The notes: generated by a model not told the origin, from the letters alone. Shown: positions 1-7,927, numbered from the stretch's first letter. The stretch is DNA of 64,000 nt from Bacillota bacterium (GCA_023407175.1 JAEYMU010000012.1:248001-312000), one strand, 5' to 3'. Translations and numbers: made by a program.

Positions 1-394
1 AAACATTATACCTATAAAATAAAATTATACTTACCAGTAACATATACCCCACAATCCCCAAAATCAAAAAAAACAGATTATATCTTGACGCGTTCTTATA
101 TAGCTTTATATAAAACATCCATAAAAACATTAGCGAATATATGATAGAGGAGATGCCAAAATACAGGGTGCTTTTCTGCTTCAAAAAATTCGAAACAAAA
201 TACATGATAATTCCTGAAATAGGTTTTATTATGCAGATTAATAATGCTGCTACAGCAAAGGCAATATTTGGATTTTTAAATAAATTATATGTTACACCAT
301 ACATCATAAATGTAAAGCTATAGTCCAAGATTAAACATAATCGAAATATATCTCTATATCCCTTTTTATCGTGTTCGTCTGCATTATTTCTCAT
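1..394 (-). CDS. Multi-span membrane protein, 3' end beyond window (possible immunity protein)
   Basis: The reading frame is open from an ATG at 394 to the window edge (131 codons, no stop). An AAAGGA ribosome site lies about 13 nt upstream and overlaps the stop of the toxin-tail remnant at 412-573. After a charged start (MRNNADEHDKKGYRDIF) the protein has about four hydrophobic segments. I do not recognise a family. It lies directly behind a glycine-zipper toxin tail, and in this island every toxin tail is followed by a small gene. A membrane immunity protein against a membrane-acting toxin is therefore a reasonable inference, not an observation. Confidence 0.6.
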   Translation of the reverse strand, partial: MRNNADEHDKKGYRDIFRLCLILDYSFTFMMYGVTYNLFKNPNIAFAVAALLICIIKPISGIIMYFVSNFLKQKSTLYFGISSIIYSLMFLWMFYIKLYKNASRYNLFFLILGIVGYMLLVSIILFYRYNV

Positions 395-411
395 ATCAAT
401 ATGTCATTCCT

Positions 412-573
412 TTATCTTAATGCATTAGTAAGTGATTTTGTTGCATTCACTTTTAATTGTTCCGTTGAATTCTCATAAATCACACCTGTAAGAACGCCAA
501 CGGTTGCACCCACTATCGTACCAACGATTGGGCAAAAGGCTGATCCTACTAATGCTCCAGTCTGCAATTTGGT
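412..573 (-). pseudogene. Orphan toxin C-terminal remnant with glycine-zipper segment
   Basis: A 53-codon frame begins straight after an in-frame TAG (574-576) and ends at TAA 412-414. It has no ATG or ribosome site of its own. It encodes a hydrophobic Gly-rich stretch (GALVGSAFCPIVGTIVGATV) and then a polar tail ending KSLTNALR. Glycine-zipper segments occur in membrane-inserting toxins and bacteriocins. It looks like the 3' end of a displaced polymorphic-toxin cassette, followed by its putative immunity gene at 1-394. The assignment rests on position and composition only. Confidence 0.4.
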
Positions 574-610
574 CTAAATAATCACTCGAGTGGTTCCTTT
601 TAAAAATTAG

Positions 611-853
611 TTATTCTTTTAATTTCCATTGAAATAATTCTTTAAAATCATTATAACAACTAGGACAAACCCAATAATAACTATCCTCTGTACAATACCC
701 TTTATTAATATCCTGCTTATCCTCGCTAAACTTTTCAAAACAAAATTCGCAGTGGTCATGGTCTGTAGAAGATGTTCTATCTTTATAATCTTTTAGTATT
801 AATAATTTATTTTTCAAGTATTTCTCTTGATTTGTTATTCTCCAATCATCCAA
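611..853 (-). CDS. Cys-rich putative immunity protein for Ntox37-like toxin tail
   Basis: An 80-residue protein. I chose the TTG at 853 because AGGAGG at 861-866 lies 7 nt before it; the ATG at 857-859 is only 1 nt from that site. The gene follows the toxin-tail stop (867) by 13 nt. It has paired cysteines in HCEFCFEKF and WVCPSCYNDFKELFQW, which suggest a zinc-knuckle fold. Small proteins with an HCEFC...YCT..YYWVC..C pattern are familiar neighbours of Firmicute polymorphic toxins, so cognate immunity to the tail encoded at 867-1712 is likely. Expression may come from readthrough or a local promoter, since the upstream toxin frame lacks a start. Confidence 0.65.
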   Translation of the reverse strand: MDDWRITNQEKYLKNKLLILKDYKDRTSSTDHDHCEFCFEKFSEDKQDINKGYCTEDSYYWVCPSCYNDFKELFQWKLKE

Positions 854-866
854 AATCATCACCTCC

Positions 867-1712
867 TTATTTCGGTTGTATTGTACCATCTGGATAAACT
901 CTATACCATCTTCCATCTGGAGATTTATAATCCCAGTGTGGTCCGATTCCTTTTCCTTCAGTTGAATGTCCTAAATCCGGGTGCAAAGATTCCCCTGTTT
1001 CAGGGTTTGTATAACTTCCTTGGCTCTCCCCTTGAACCCCTTTTCCTTTCCATTCCCATCCTTCTCCTGGGCTTTTAGTTGGGTCGTTGCCCGGATATTT
1101 TACTTCTGGTAATTGTTCGGTATTTCCCGCTCCCTCTGTCCCCTGCACATTGCCACCGTTTTCCGCCTGTCTCTTTGCTATTAATTCATCCTCTCCCTGA
1201 TTAACAGTTTCAGCCGGCCACAGTAGGGTAATTCCGGCTGTTAATATTGCACCCACTGCCAAAGGATTTGGTACTGCCCAAGCAGCAGAGGACGCTGCCG
1301 ATGCCAAAGCTAATGCCGCCGCTGCATCTACACCAGCTTTTAATGTGTTTGCATCTGATGTTTTAGGTGCGGTTGCCGTAGTGGTGGTGGAAGTAGATGA
1401 AGCCGTCTTGGTTGTGGTTTGCGCGGGAGTAGTGCAGGCACTGGACTTTGCAGATGTTCCAGATGCAGCAAGCGTTGTACACCCACTTGATTTTACCACA
1501 TTTCCTACTGTTGGAGCAACATGACTTGATGTCGTCTTTGCAGCAGCAGGAGTTGAGCATGCAGAGGTTGGCTTATAACTGCTGTTAACGGATGTTGTCG
1601 GAGTAGAGCAGCCGGATTTGACATTCGACGATGTTGTCGCCGTTGTCTTCGTCGTGTTAGTCGAAGCGGCAGAACTGCTCGCTGTCGTTGTCTTTGCGGT
1701 TTTTATATTTCC
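867..1712 (-). pseudogene. 5'-truncated polymorphic toxin cassette (Ntox37-like tip)
   Basis: The frame is open for 281 codons from just after TAA 1713-1715 to TAA 867-869. It contains no ATG, TTG or CTG before a GTG at 1497-1499, which has no good ribosome site. The encoded protein parallels the intact toxin at 2457-3539: Cys-Thr-Pro repeats (SGCSTP, SACSTP, SGCTT, SACTTP), an Ala-rich hydrophobic region, then LLWPAETVNQGEDEL and a tip. The tip contains NPETGESLHPDLGH, IGPHWDY and a YRVYPDGTIQPK ending. From memory this matches polymorphic toxin type 37 (Ntox37). Without a start codon the copy is probably a silent donor cassette. Truncation by recombination is inferred. Confidence 0.7.
1186..1220. 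repeat. 35-bp block identical to 2824-2858 (toxin junction motif)
   Basis: These 35 bases are identical in the truncated cassette and in the intact toxin (2824-2858). They encode the WPAETVNQGEDE junction between the delivery region and the toxin tip. Flanking sequence is similar but diverged. It is a natural place for homologous tip exchange. Confidence 0.85.
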
Positions 1713-1739
1713 TTATACTTAATATAAATTTATCTGTTA

Positions 1740-1940
1740 TTATATTTCATATATATGTCCAAACCTATGTAGAACCTTATCCCATTCTATATCTATTTTC
1801 TTAATATCCCTGCTTATTTTATTTTTTGTTAACGTTCCTTTGAGCAACTTTCTCACATTATCAACTTTTCCGAATTCACTCTTAAATCTCCTCCCCATAT
1901 ACTTATCTATGTCCCTCAGAATGTGTTGAATTTTTACTAT
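1740..1940 (-). pseudogene. Unidentified coding remnant between toxin cassettes
   Basis: The open frame begins after TAA (1941-1943) and ends at TAA 1740-1742. It encodes a basic, lysine-rich protein end (DIDKYMGRRFKSEFGKV ... KIDIEWDKVLHRFGHIYEI). There is an internal ATG but no convincing upstream ribosome site. The frame sits between the terminator of the intact toxin-immunity pair and the truncated cassette. It may be a leftover toxin tail, immunity gene or mobile-element fragment. I do not recognise a family. Confidence 0.3.
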
Positions 1941-1989
1941 TTATGTTATTTTTTATCATTTCTGTAGTATACAAATATTTTACAGTATT

Positions 1990-2023
1990 AAAAAAGGCCA
2001 CAACAGCCGAAACTGTGTGACCT
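1990..2023 (-). terminator. Rho-independent terminator after the intact toxin-immunity pair
   Basis: On the minus strand AGGTCACACAG and CTGTTGTGGCCT form a stem around a TTTCGG loop, followed by six T. It lies 40 nt after the immunity gene stop and separates that transcription unit from the start-less cassette downstream. Confidence 0.75.
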
Positions 2024-2062
2024 TTATACTTAAAACCAATTAAAAGGAATAAAACTTTTGAC

Positions 2063-2443
2063 TTAATTACTATATACCCCTAGAATTTTAGCTTCTATAT
2101 TAATATTACGTCCACGGATATATATTTCTTTATACGAACCATCATTAAGTAACTGTATCATAAGAATATCATAATTACCAACTTTACCATTATCAACCGA
2201 ATAGATTTCATTATCCTCAAGATTAATTATATCTTGACTAATATATTCAATACCTTCTAACTGAATATCCACTTCAACTTGGTCATCTGGTTTTATGTCT
2301 ATATCTATTTCTCTCTTAATAGAGAGTTCGCTAAATAGCTGAACCAACCTGATAAATAAAATCTTTTCTTGTAAATCATATTTTCCCTTTACAATAAAAC
2401 TATCATGAAATGAATTTTCTTTAACAAAATTATCAAGCAACAT
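2063..2443 (-). CDS. Putative immunity protein of the intact toxin
   Basis: A 126-residue protein. The ATG at 2443 is preceded by AGGAGG 7-8 nt upstream; a longer frame into the toxin gene has no such site. The start lies 13 nt after the toxin stop (2457), so the two genes form one transcription unit ending at the terminator 1990-2023. The protein is acidic (IDIDIKPDDQVEVDI) with alternating hydrophobic and charged residues, suggesting a small beta-rich cytoplasmic fold and no membrane span. I do not recognise the family. The immunity role is inferred from its place directly behind the toxin and from its charge. Confidence 0.65.
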   Translation of the reverse strand: MLLDNFVKENSFHDSFIVKGKYDLQEKILFIRLVQLFSELSIKREIDIDIKPDDQVEVDIQLEGIEYISQDIINLEDNEIYSVDNGKVGNYDILMIQLLNDGSYKEIYIRGRNINIEAKILGVYSN

Positions 2444-2456
2444 AGTGTTTCTCCTC

Positions 2457-3539
2457 CTATTTTGGCGGTATGTGTGAAGAATTTGAACCCCTCGGTACCG
2501 GATTACCATTTACATCAAGATAATAATCATTCTTACCCGTAGAGTCTGGATTAACCCTATGATAATGGTCTTTACCTTCCCAACCATTATCCCCTTGCTT
2601 TCCAGGATCAAACCTAACCTTTTCACCTGTTTGTGGATTAATAAAATCTCTGCTTCCAGAAGTATTTCTAGGGTCTGTTACTTCTTTCCAGCCCTCATTT
2701 AACAAGTCATCAGGATTCTTGGGCAATTCTATTTTACCAGCTTCACTACCTTGATTGGTATTTTCCGCTCCCTGTGTGCCACTTACACCACCACTGTTTC
2801 CCGCTTTTTGCTTTGCTAATAACTCATCCTCTCCCTGATTAACAGTTTCAGCCGGCCATAACAGAGATAATCCTATCGTTGCCAGCGCCCCTACCACAAC
2901 AAAGCTTGGTGCTGCAAAAGCTACTGATGCTCCTGACGAGACCAATGGCATAACTATATCTAATCCGTTTTCCTTTACATTTCCTGCCGATGTTCCCGAA
3001 GATGTCTTTGCCGGAGCTGCTGACGCAGATGTACTCCCATTAGTCGTTGCCGGAGTGGAGCAGCCGCTTGCTTTTGCCGGTATTACATATGTAGTGCTTG
3101 GAGTTGAACAGCCTGATTTTACCGTGTTTTTCTCTACCTCTGAGGCAGATGTCTTGGCTGAAGGTGCTATCTGTGCCGGAGTAGTACATGCACTGACTTT
3201 TGCAGGTGCTCCCGTTGTAGCAGGCGTTGTGCATCCACTTGATTTTACCACATTACCAGCCGTAGGAGCAACATAACTTGATGTTGATTTTACAACACCT
3301 GGTGTTGTGCATGCCGAAGTTGGCTTATAGCCACTGTTAACGGATGTTGTCGTCGTAGAATTGCCGGATGGGGCATTTGATGATGTTGTTGTCGTCTTTG
3401 GCGGATTAGTAGAAACTGTCGAGCACCCTGATGTATTTGTCGTTGTTTTGGCCGGAGTGGAGCATCCACTGGATACCACTCTGTTTGATGTAGCCGGTGT
3501 ATAGGCTGTCGTTGTGCTGCTTACTGTTAAAGCTGCCAT
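2457..3539 (-). CDS. Polymorphic toxin with Cys-Thr-Pro repeat N-terminus
   Basis: A 360-residue protein with a strong ribosome site (GGGAGGG, then ATG 3539). Residues about 1-180 are Ser/Thr/Pro/Ala-rich and carry seven copies of an SGCSTP-like motif (SSGCSTP, TSGCSTV, TSACTTP, SSGCTTP, VSACTTP, KSGCSTP, ASGCSTP). About 185-230 is hydrophobic (VSSGASVAFAAPSFVVVGALA) and ends LSLLWPAETVNQGEDELL. The remainder is the tip, with FINPQTGEKVRFDPG, a KDHYHRVNP motif and a C-terminal RGSNSSHIPPK. A hydrophobic LLWP segment before a swappable tip recalls polymorphic toxins carried by contractile injection systems. There is no signal peptide. The tip resembles His-containing Ntox-type nucleases (possibly Ntox24), but this is uncertain. 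Codon use does not stand out by eye. Confidence 0.75.
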   Translation of the reverse strand: MAALTVSSTTTAYTPATSNRVVSSGCSTPAKTTTNTSGCSTVSTNPPKTTTTSSNAPSGNSTTTTSVNSGYKPTSACTTPGVVKSTSSYVAPTAGNVVKSSGCTTPATTGAPAKVSACTTPAQIAPSAKTSASEVEKNTVKSGCSTPSTTYVIPAKASGCSTPATTNGSTSASAAPAKTSSGTSAGNVKENGLDIVMPLVSSGASVAFAAPSFVVVGALATIGLSLLWPAETVNQGEDELLAKQKAGNSGGVSGTQGAENTNQGSEAGKIELPKNPDDLLNEGWKEVTDPRNTSGSRDFINPQTGEKVRFDPGKQGDNGWEGKDHYHRVNPDSTGKNDYYLDVNGNPVPRGSNSSHIPPK

Positions 3540-3607
3540 TTTATCCCTCCCATGATAACTATACTTATTGATACTTTTGTTCCATCATATAACAAAAGCT
3601 ACAATCA

Positions 3608-4312
3608 TCATAAAATGTACCTAATCTGTGCCGATCTATTGTTTACTGAATAAAGATAGCCGGACTCGAAATGAAATTTATCTTCCATAATGAAATTTCC
3701 ATTTATATAAAGCTTAATCCGCCAGACACCTTTCGGATAATATCTCCTTTTTTCATGGAAATCCAGCCAAAACCAAACATCCGTTGCATTATTCATATCA
3801 CCTGGGAGTACTTCAATGACATGCTCACAGATATGGTGCATTGCCAAATCAGGATTAACCCATATTGCAGTTATAGAATGTGTTCCTAAGATATTCCCAA
3901 ATCCATAACCTGCACAGACTCTTTCATCCGCATGGGTGAAACATTCCCGGCTGTAGCAAGCTTCCATATTCTCCACCATCTGACCACAGATCACATGATT
4001 GTATAATTCTATCCTCTGTTCTGTTTCTGAAGAAAGACGGTTTCCATTCTTATCAATCACAAGCACTGTCCAGACTTCGCCATTTTTATCCTTCCTGTAA
4101 TATTGTGCAGCCGGATCATTTAGCCTTAATACACCATTAATAAGAAACTTATATTCGTACTCTCCCGGAGAAAACATCGCTGTACCGTGATATCCATCCT
4201 TATGCCGTTTTAATATATTGGCTTTCGGATCATAATGATTAAATCTGCCAATAACCGACACCTCATATACTGGGAGATAATATGTATTTTCAAAATAGAA
4301 TTCAAATACCAT
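3608..4312 (-). CDS. E-set/glycogen-binding-like protein upstream of toxin
   Basis: A 234-residue protein. I chose the ATG at 4312, which has AAAGGA 6 nt upstream; a GTG 18 nt further up is less likely. Residues 1-85 resemble an AMPK/isoamylase-type early-set domain (VIGRFNHYDPKA, GEYEYKFLINGV, NDPAAQYYRKDKNGE). The second half looks like another beta-sandwich (AIWVNPDL, WFWLDFHEKRRYYPKGVWRIKLYINGNF). It has no signal peptide or membrane span. The toxin starts 68 nt downstream on the same strand with no clear terminator between, so co-transcription is plausible. Its role is unknown. An adaptor or carbohydrate-sensing partner of the toxin is a guess. Confidence 0.6.
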   Translation of the reverse strand: MVFEFYFENTYYLPVYEVSVIGRFNHYDPKANILKRHKDGYHGTAMFSPGEYEYKFLINGVLRLNDPAAQYYRKDKNGEVWTVLVIDKNGNRLSSETEQRIELYNHVICGQMVENMEACYSRECFTHADERVCAGYGFGNILGTHSITAIWVNPDLAMHHICEHVIEVLPGDMNNATDVWFWLDFHEKRRYYPKGVWRIKLYINGNFIMEDKFHFESGYLYSVNNRSAQIRYIL

Positions 4313-4763
4313 ATGCCTTCCTTTATCCACTGCTTTATATATTTAATAAAGCAATCTAATCAATTCAATGCCATTTTGTATTACAACTGTCTTATCATCT
4401 TACCGACAATTTCTTCTTAAACTGCATCGGTCAGTCCATAATAATGAAAAACCATGTCAAAATTAATATTAGGTTGTCATCCAATGTTATAGTCAATATT
4501 CCTATTTTTTCTATAATTATTTTATTAATTCCAATTTTGGTTTATTATTACATATTCTTTTGTTTATGTCAATATATTTTCGAAACTTTTCGAATAAATG
4601 CAATGAGTTTTCAACAGGCCCTAACACGAATTATATACTTGAAAACTATGATTATTTATAATATAATCTTTATCATACTTATTTGATATGATTAGTAATC
4701 AATTCTACGAAAATAGCTTATACTATTTTTTACTATATATACTTAAAATCTATGGAGGAACCT
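4313..4763. other. AT-rich divergent intergenic region
   Basis: About 450 bp separate the leftward toxin-island gene from the rightward C-S lyase operon. It is very AT-rich. A TATACT hexamer at 4719-4724 could be the -10 of the rightward operon, but no good -35 is seen. A hydrophobic 80-codon frame at 4444-4686 has no ribosome site and I do not count it as a gene. No riboswitch was recognised. Confidence 0.4.
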
Positions 4764-5912
4764 ATGAGCTACCATATTAATACAAAATGCCTTAACGGCA
4801 ATAATGAAAAGCGTGAATTTGATAAGACCGGAGCTGTCAGCTTTCCAATTTACCAGACAGCCACCTTTGCCCATCCCAGTGTAGGTAACAGTACCGGCTA
4901 TGATTACTCCCGCGCGCAAAATCCCACACGTGAACAGCTGGAGAAGCTTGTTGCCTCATTAGAAGGTGCACATGATTCGATTGCCTTCAGCTCCGGAATG
5001 GCAGCGGTTAACGCACTGATGGAATTATTCCGGCCAGGTGACCATATCATTGCTTCTGATGATCTGTACGGCGGAACCATAAGAATTTTTGATCACATCA
5101 ATAAAAAGAACGGTCTTGAAATTGATTATACCGATACTTCAGACATCGCTTCCATAGAAAATAAGGTAAAGGATAACACAAAGGCGGTTTTTATTGAAAC
5201 CCCCACCAATCCGATGATGAACGTCACCGACCTTAAGGCGGTAGCCGGGATTACAAAGCAGCATAAGCTGTTATTCATCGTTGATAACACCTTCCTATCT
5301 CCCTATTTCCAGAACCCGATTTTATTGGGAGCTGATATTGTACTTCACAGCGGTACGAAATTCCTCGGCGGCCATAATGATACCCTTGCCGGATTTCTTG
5401 TTCTGGCAAATGAAGCTCTTTCCGAAAAAATGCGTTTTATCGTCAAGACTACCGGTGCCGGACTGGCCCCCTTCGACAGCTGGCTGATCCTGCGAGGTAT
5501 TAAAACCCTGCCCTTGCGTATGGAATATCAGCAAAGCAATGCTAAAATCATTGCCGGGTGGCTGGAAAAGCACGATAAGGTAAAATCCGTCTATTACATC
5601 GGACTGCCCTCTCATCCTGGCTATGAGATCAATCAAAAACAGGCCAGCGGCTTTGGCAGCATGATATCCTTCCATGTTGACTCTGAGGAAACCGCCATCC
5701 ATATTCTCAATCACGTCAAGCTTATAAGGTATGCAGAAAGTCTTGGCGGTGTAGAAAGCCTTATTACCTATCCGATGCTTCAGACTCATGCGGACATTCC
5801 GGAAGAGGTTCGGGAAGCAAAGGGTATCAATAACCGCCTGTTACGGCTATCCGTCGGGATTGAGCATATTGACGATCTGCTTCAGGACCTGGCACAGGCA
5901 CTTAGTGATTAA
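4764..5912 (+). CDS. Trans-sulfuration PLP enzyme (cystathionine gamma-synthase/lyase family)
   Basis: A 382-residue cytoplasmic enzyme of the Cys/Met metabolism PLP family, which exchanges or eliminates the gamma substituent of homoserine esters or cystathionine. The PLP lysine is K199 in SGTKFLGGH. Other family marks are YDYSRAQNPTREQLE, FSSGMAAV, YGGT, ETPTNP and IVDNTF near the cofactor. I chose the ATG at 4764 because GGAGGA lies 6 nt before it; an upstream ATG (4752) overlaps that site. The C-S lyase at 5992 follows 79 nt downstream, so the pair probably runs O-acyl-homoserine plus cysteine to cystathionine to homocysteine, or degrades cystathionine. Sequence alone does not separate MetB/MetI from gamma-lyase. 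Confidence 0.88.
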   Translation: MSYHINTKCLNGNNEKREFDKTGAVSFPIYQTATFAHPSVGNSTGYDYSRAQNPTREQLEKLVASLEGAHDSIAFSSGMAAVNALMELFRPGDHIIASDDLYGGTIRIFDHINKKNGLEIDYTDTSDIASIENKVKDNTKAVFIETPTNPMMNVTDLKAVAGITKQHKLLFIVDNTFLSPYFQNPILLGADIVLHSGTKFLGGHNDTLAGFLVLANEALSEKMRFIVKTTGAGLAPFDSWLILRGIKTLPLRMEYQQSNAKIIAGWLEKHDKVKSVYYIGLPSHPGYEINQKQASGFGSMISFHVDSEETAIHILNHVKLIRYAESLGGVESLITYPMLQTHADIPEEVREAKGINNRLLRLSVGIEHIDDLLQDLAQALSD

Positions 5913-5991
5913 GCAATATTTATGAAAGGCAATATCCGTGTGCTGTTATACTAAAGAAGAATGAGACAGCACACCAGAATGGAGGAAACAC

Positions 5992-7167
5992 ATGAGTTAT
6001 GATTTTGACAGCCTAATTGACAGGACAAATACAAACTCCTTAAAATATGATTTTGCCGTGGAACGCGGAAAGCCCTCCGATATTTTGCCCCTTTGGGTTG
6101 CGGACATGGATTTTCCGGCACCGCCGGAGGTTCTTCTGAAGCTCCAGCAGGCAGTGTCACATGGAATTTTCGGCTATAGTGAAGTGAAAAAGGATTATTT
6201 TGACGTTATCCATACCTGGTTTTATGACCATTTCGGATGGGACACAAAAGAAAGCTGGTTGGTGAAAACCCCCGGAGTGGTATATGCAATCGCTCAGGCA
6301 ATCAGGGCCTTTACCACAGAGGGGGACGGCGTTATGATTCAGCAGCCGGTATACTATCCCTTCCAGGAGACAATTATACTAAATGACCGGGTTCTTGCTG
6401 TAAATTCCCTGGTTTACAAGGATGGCAGCTATACCATTGATTATGAGGACTTTGAACAAAAGATCATTGATAAAAGGGTAAAGCTGTTTATCCTGTGCAA
6501 CCCTCACAATCCGGTGGGAAGAGTATGGAGTCCCAAGGAGTTAACCCTTCTGGGTGATATCTGTTTAAAGCACCGGGTACTTATCGTATCCGATGAAATC
6601 CATTGCGATTTCACCTATCCCGGCTTTACCCATACCGTATTCGCAAGCATCAAGGAGGCTTTCGCCCAAAATACCATTACCTGCACCGCCCCCAGCAAAA
6701 CCTTCAATCTTGCAGGGCTTCAGTTATCCAATATCTTTATTAAAAATGACTCTCTCCGGCAAAAATTCAAGCTGGAGCTCGCCAAAAGCGGCTACAGCCA
6801 GCTAAATACTCTGGGGTTGGTGGCCAGTAAGGCGGCCTATCAGTATGGCGACCCCTGGCTAAAGGAATTGAAGACTTATCTTTATGATAATCTGAATTTT
6901 GCGAGGGAATTTCTCAAGGAAAGACTTCCTATGATAAAATTGATTGAGCCTCAGGGCACCTATTTAATCTGGCTCGATTTCAAGGCCCTTCATTTGACAA
7001 GAAAGGAAATGGAGCAGTTAATTGTTCATAAGGCAAAGCTCTGGCTCGACCCCGGACATATCTTCGGCAAGGACGGCGAAGGCTTTGAACGCATTAACAT
7101 CGCCTGCCCCAAGGAATTATTAAGGAAGGCACTGGAGCAGCTGGAGGCTGCGATAAACAGCCTGTAA
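5992..7167 (+). CDS. patB: PatB/MalY-type cystathionine beta-lyase
   Basis: A 391-residue fold-type I aminotransferase of the MalY/PatB group, which cleaves C-S bonds of cystathionine or cysteine conjugates to give pyruvate, ammonia and a thiol. Diagnostic motifs are LPLWVADMDF near the start, TPGVVYA, CNPHNPVGRVW, SDEIHCDF and TAPSKTFNLAGLQ, in which K236 binds PLP. The start is well supported by GGAGGAAACAC before the ATG. It is downstream of the trans-sulfuration enzyme on the same strand, so the two likely make homocysteine for methionine. Convergent with the response regulator gene; no clear terminator is seen in the 121-bp gap. Confidence 0.88.
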   Translation: MSYDFDSLIDRTNTNSLKYDFAVERGKPSDILPLWVADMDFPAPPEVLLKLQQAVSHGIFGYSEVKKDYFDVIHTWFYDHFGWDTKESWLVKTPGVVYAIAQAIRAFTTEGDGVMIQQPVYYPFQETIILNDRVLAVNSLVYKDGSYTIDYEDFEQKIIDKRVKLFILCNPHNPVGRVWSPKELTLLGDICLKHRVLIVSDEIHCDFTYPGFTHTVFASIKEAFAQNTITCTAPSKTFNLAGLQLSNIFIKNDSLRQKFKLELAKSGYSQLNTLGLVASKAAYQYGDPWLKELKTYLYDNLNFAREFLKERLPMIKLIEPQGTYLIWLDFKALHLTRKEMEQLIVHKAKLWLDPGHIFGKDGEGFERINIACPKELLRKALEQLEAAINSL

Positions 7168-7288
7168 TCAAACCAAGCCTGTACGAATCAGAAGAACAAA
7201 TTTCGTATCGTGTACTCCAACCTGTGTGTGAGGGAAGCGCTATCCTGTTTCATGGCGGGGTACCATTTTGCCATATCCCCTGGCTGTC

Positions 7289-7927
7289 TTAGCTTCCTCC
7301 CCTTCGTCCTGTCAGATAATATACCGCCACCTGTGTTCTATGGGATAGATTGCCCTTCTCCAGTATGGCACTGATATGATTTTTGACCGTACCCTCGCTG
7401 ATGAAAAGCTTATCGGCGATTTCCTTATTCGAAAGTCCTTCGGCAATCGAGGTTATGATATCCAGCTCCCTGGGCGTGTACATACTGCTGTCAAAGCCCG
7501 GGTTCGGCTTGATTGCCGTCTCGGTAAACCTTGAAAATACCTTTCCGTCAATGATGTTGACTCCGTGATGGACAGATTTTATCATCTGCTTTAGCTGATC
7601 CGGAGTATGGTTTTTAATCAGGTAACCGTCGGCTCCGCTTTTGATTGCCTTATCCACCAGCTCATCATCATCGAAGGTAGTTAAAATCAGTACCTTTCCC
7701 AGCCTTCTTTTCACAATTTCTCGGGTGGCCTCTATCCCGTCCATTTCCGGCATCTGGATATCCATCAGGATCACATCCGCCTTCTCCTTCATTGCCAGCT
7801 CCAGTGCCTCCCTTCCATTCCTGGCACAGCCCAGAACGTGGAAATTCTCATCTACGCTTAGGATAATCCGCATCCCATCTCTGACAAAATCACTGTCATC
7901 CGCAATAATAACCTTAATCTTCTCCAT
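7289..7927 (-). CDS. NarL/LuxR-family response regulator (LnrK-like)
   Basis: A 212-residue two-component regulator. The receiver domain occupies about 1-120, with acidic residues D10/D11, phospho-acceptor D56 (VILMDIQMP), and TTFDD and K in LIKNHTP. The C-terminal LuxR helix-turn-helix is LTPRELDII-like (YTPRELDIITSIAEGLSNKE, GTVKNHISAILEK). I chose the ATG at 7927 (MEKIKVIIADD), where receiver domains normally begin; upstream ATG codons have no ribosome site. It follows the kinase gene closely and ends an operon ABC-permease-permease-kinase-regulator. By analogy with Bacillus LnrJK it probably activates the exporter genes in response to a membrane-active compound. Confidence 0.88.
   Translation of the reverse strand: MEKIKVIIADDSDFVRDGMRIILSVDENFHVLGCARNGREALELAMKEKADVILMDIQMPEMDGIEATREIVKRRLGKVLILTTFDDDELVDKAIKSGADGYLIKNHTPDQLKQMIKSVHHGVNIIDGKVFSRFTETAIKPNPGFDSSMYTPRELDIITSIAEGLSNKEIADKLFISEGTVKNHISAILEKGNLSHRTQVAVYYLTGRRGGS

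Noticed and set aside
141..323. 60-codon plus-strand frame
   Set aside because: Antisense to a better-supported membrane protein frame on the minus strand (1-394); no ribosome site.
1363..1560. 65-codon Cys-rich minus-strand frame inside the truncated cassette
   Set aside because: Alternate-frame shadow of the Cys-Thr-Pro repeats; a similar shadow (3040-3234) occurs in the intact toxin.
2457..3539. Secreted glycoprotein or LPXTG adhesin reading of the Ser/Thr/Pro-rich protein
   Set aside because: No signal peptide or anchor; the LLWPAETV junction, swappable tail and following small gene fit a polymorphic toxin.
4444..4686. 80-codon hydrophobic plus-strand frame in the AT-rich intergenic region
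   Set aside because: No ribosome site, composition-driven hydrophobicity, no family resemblance.
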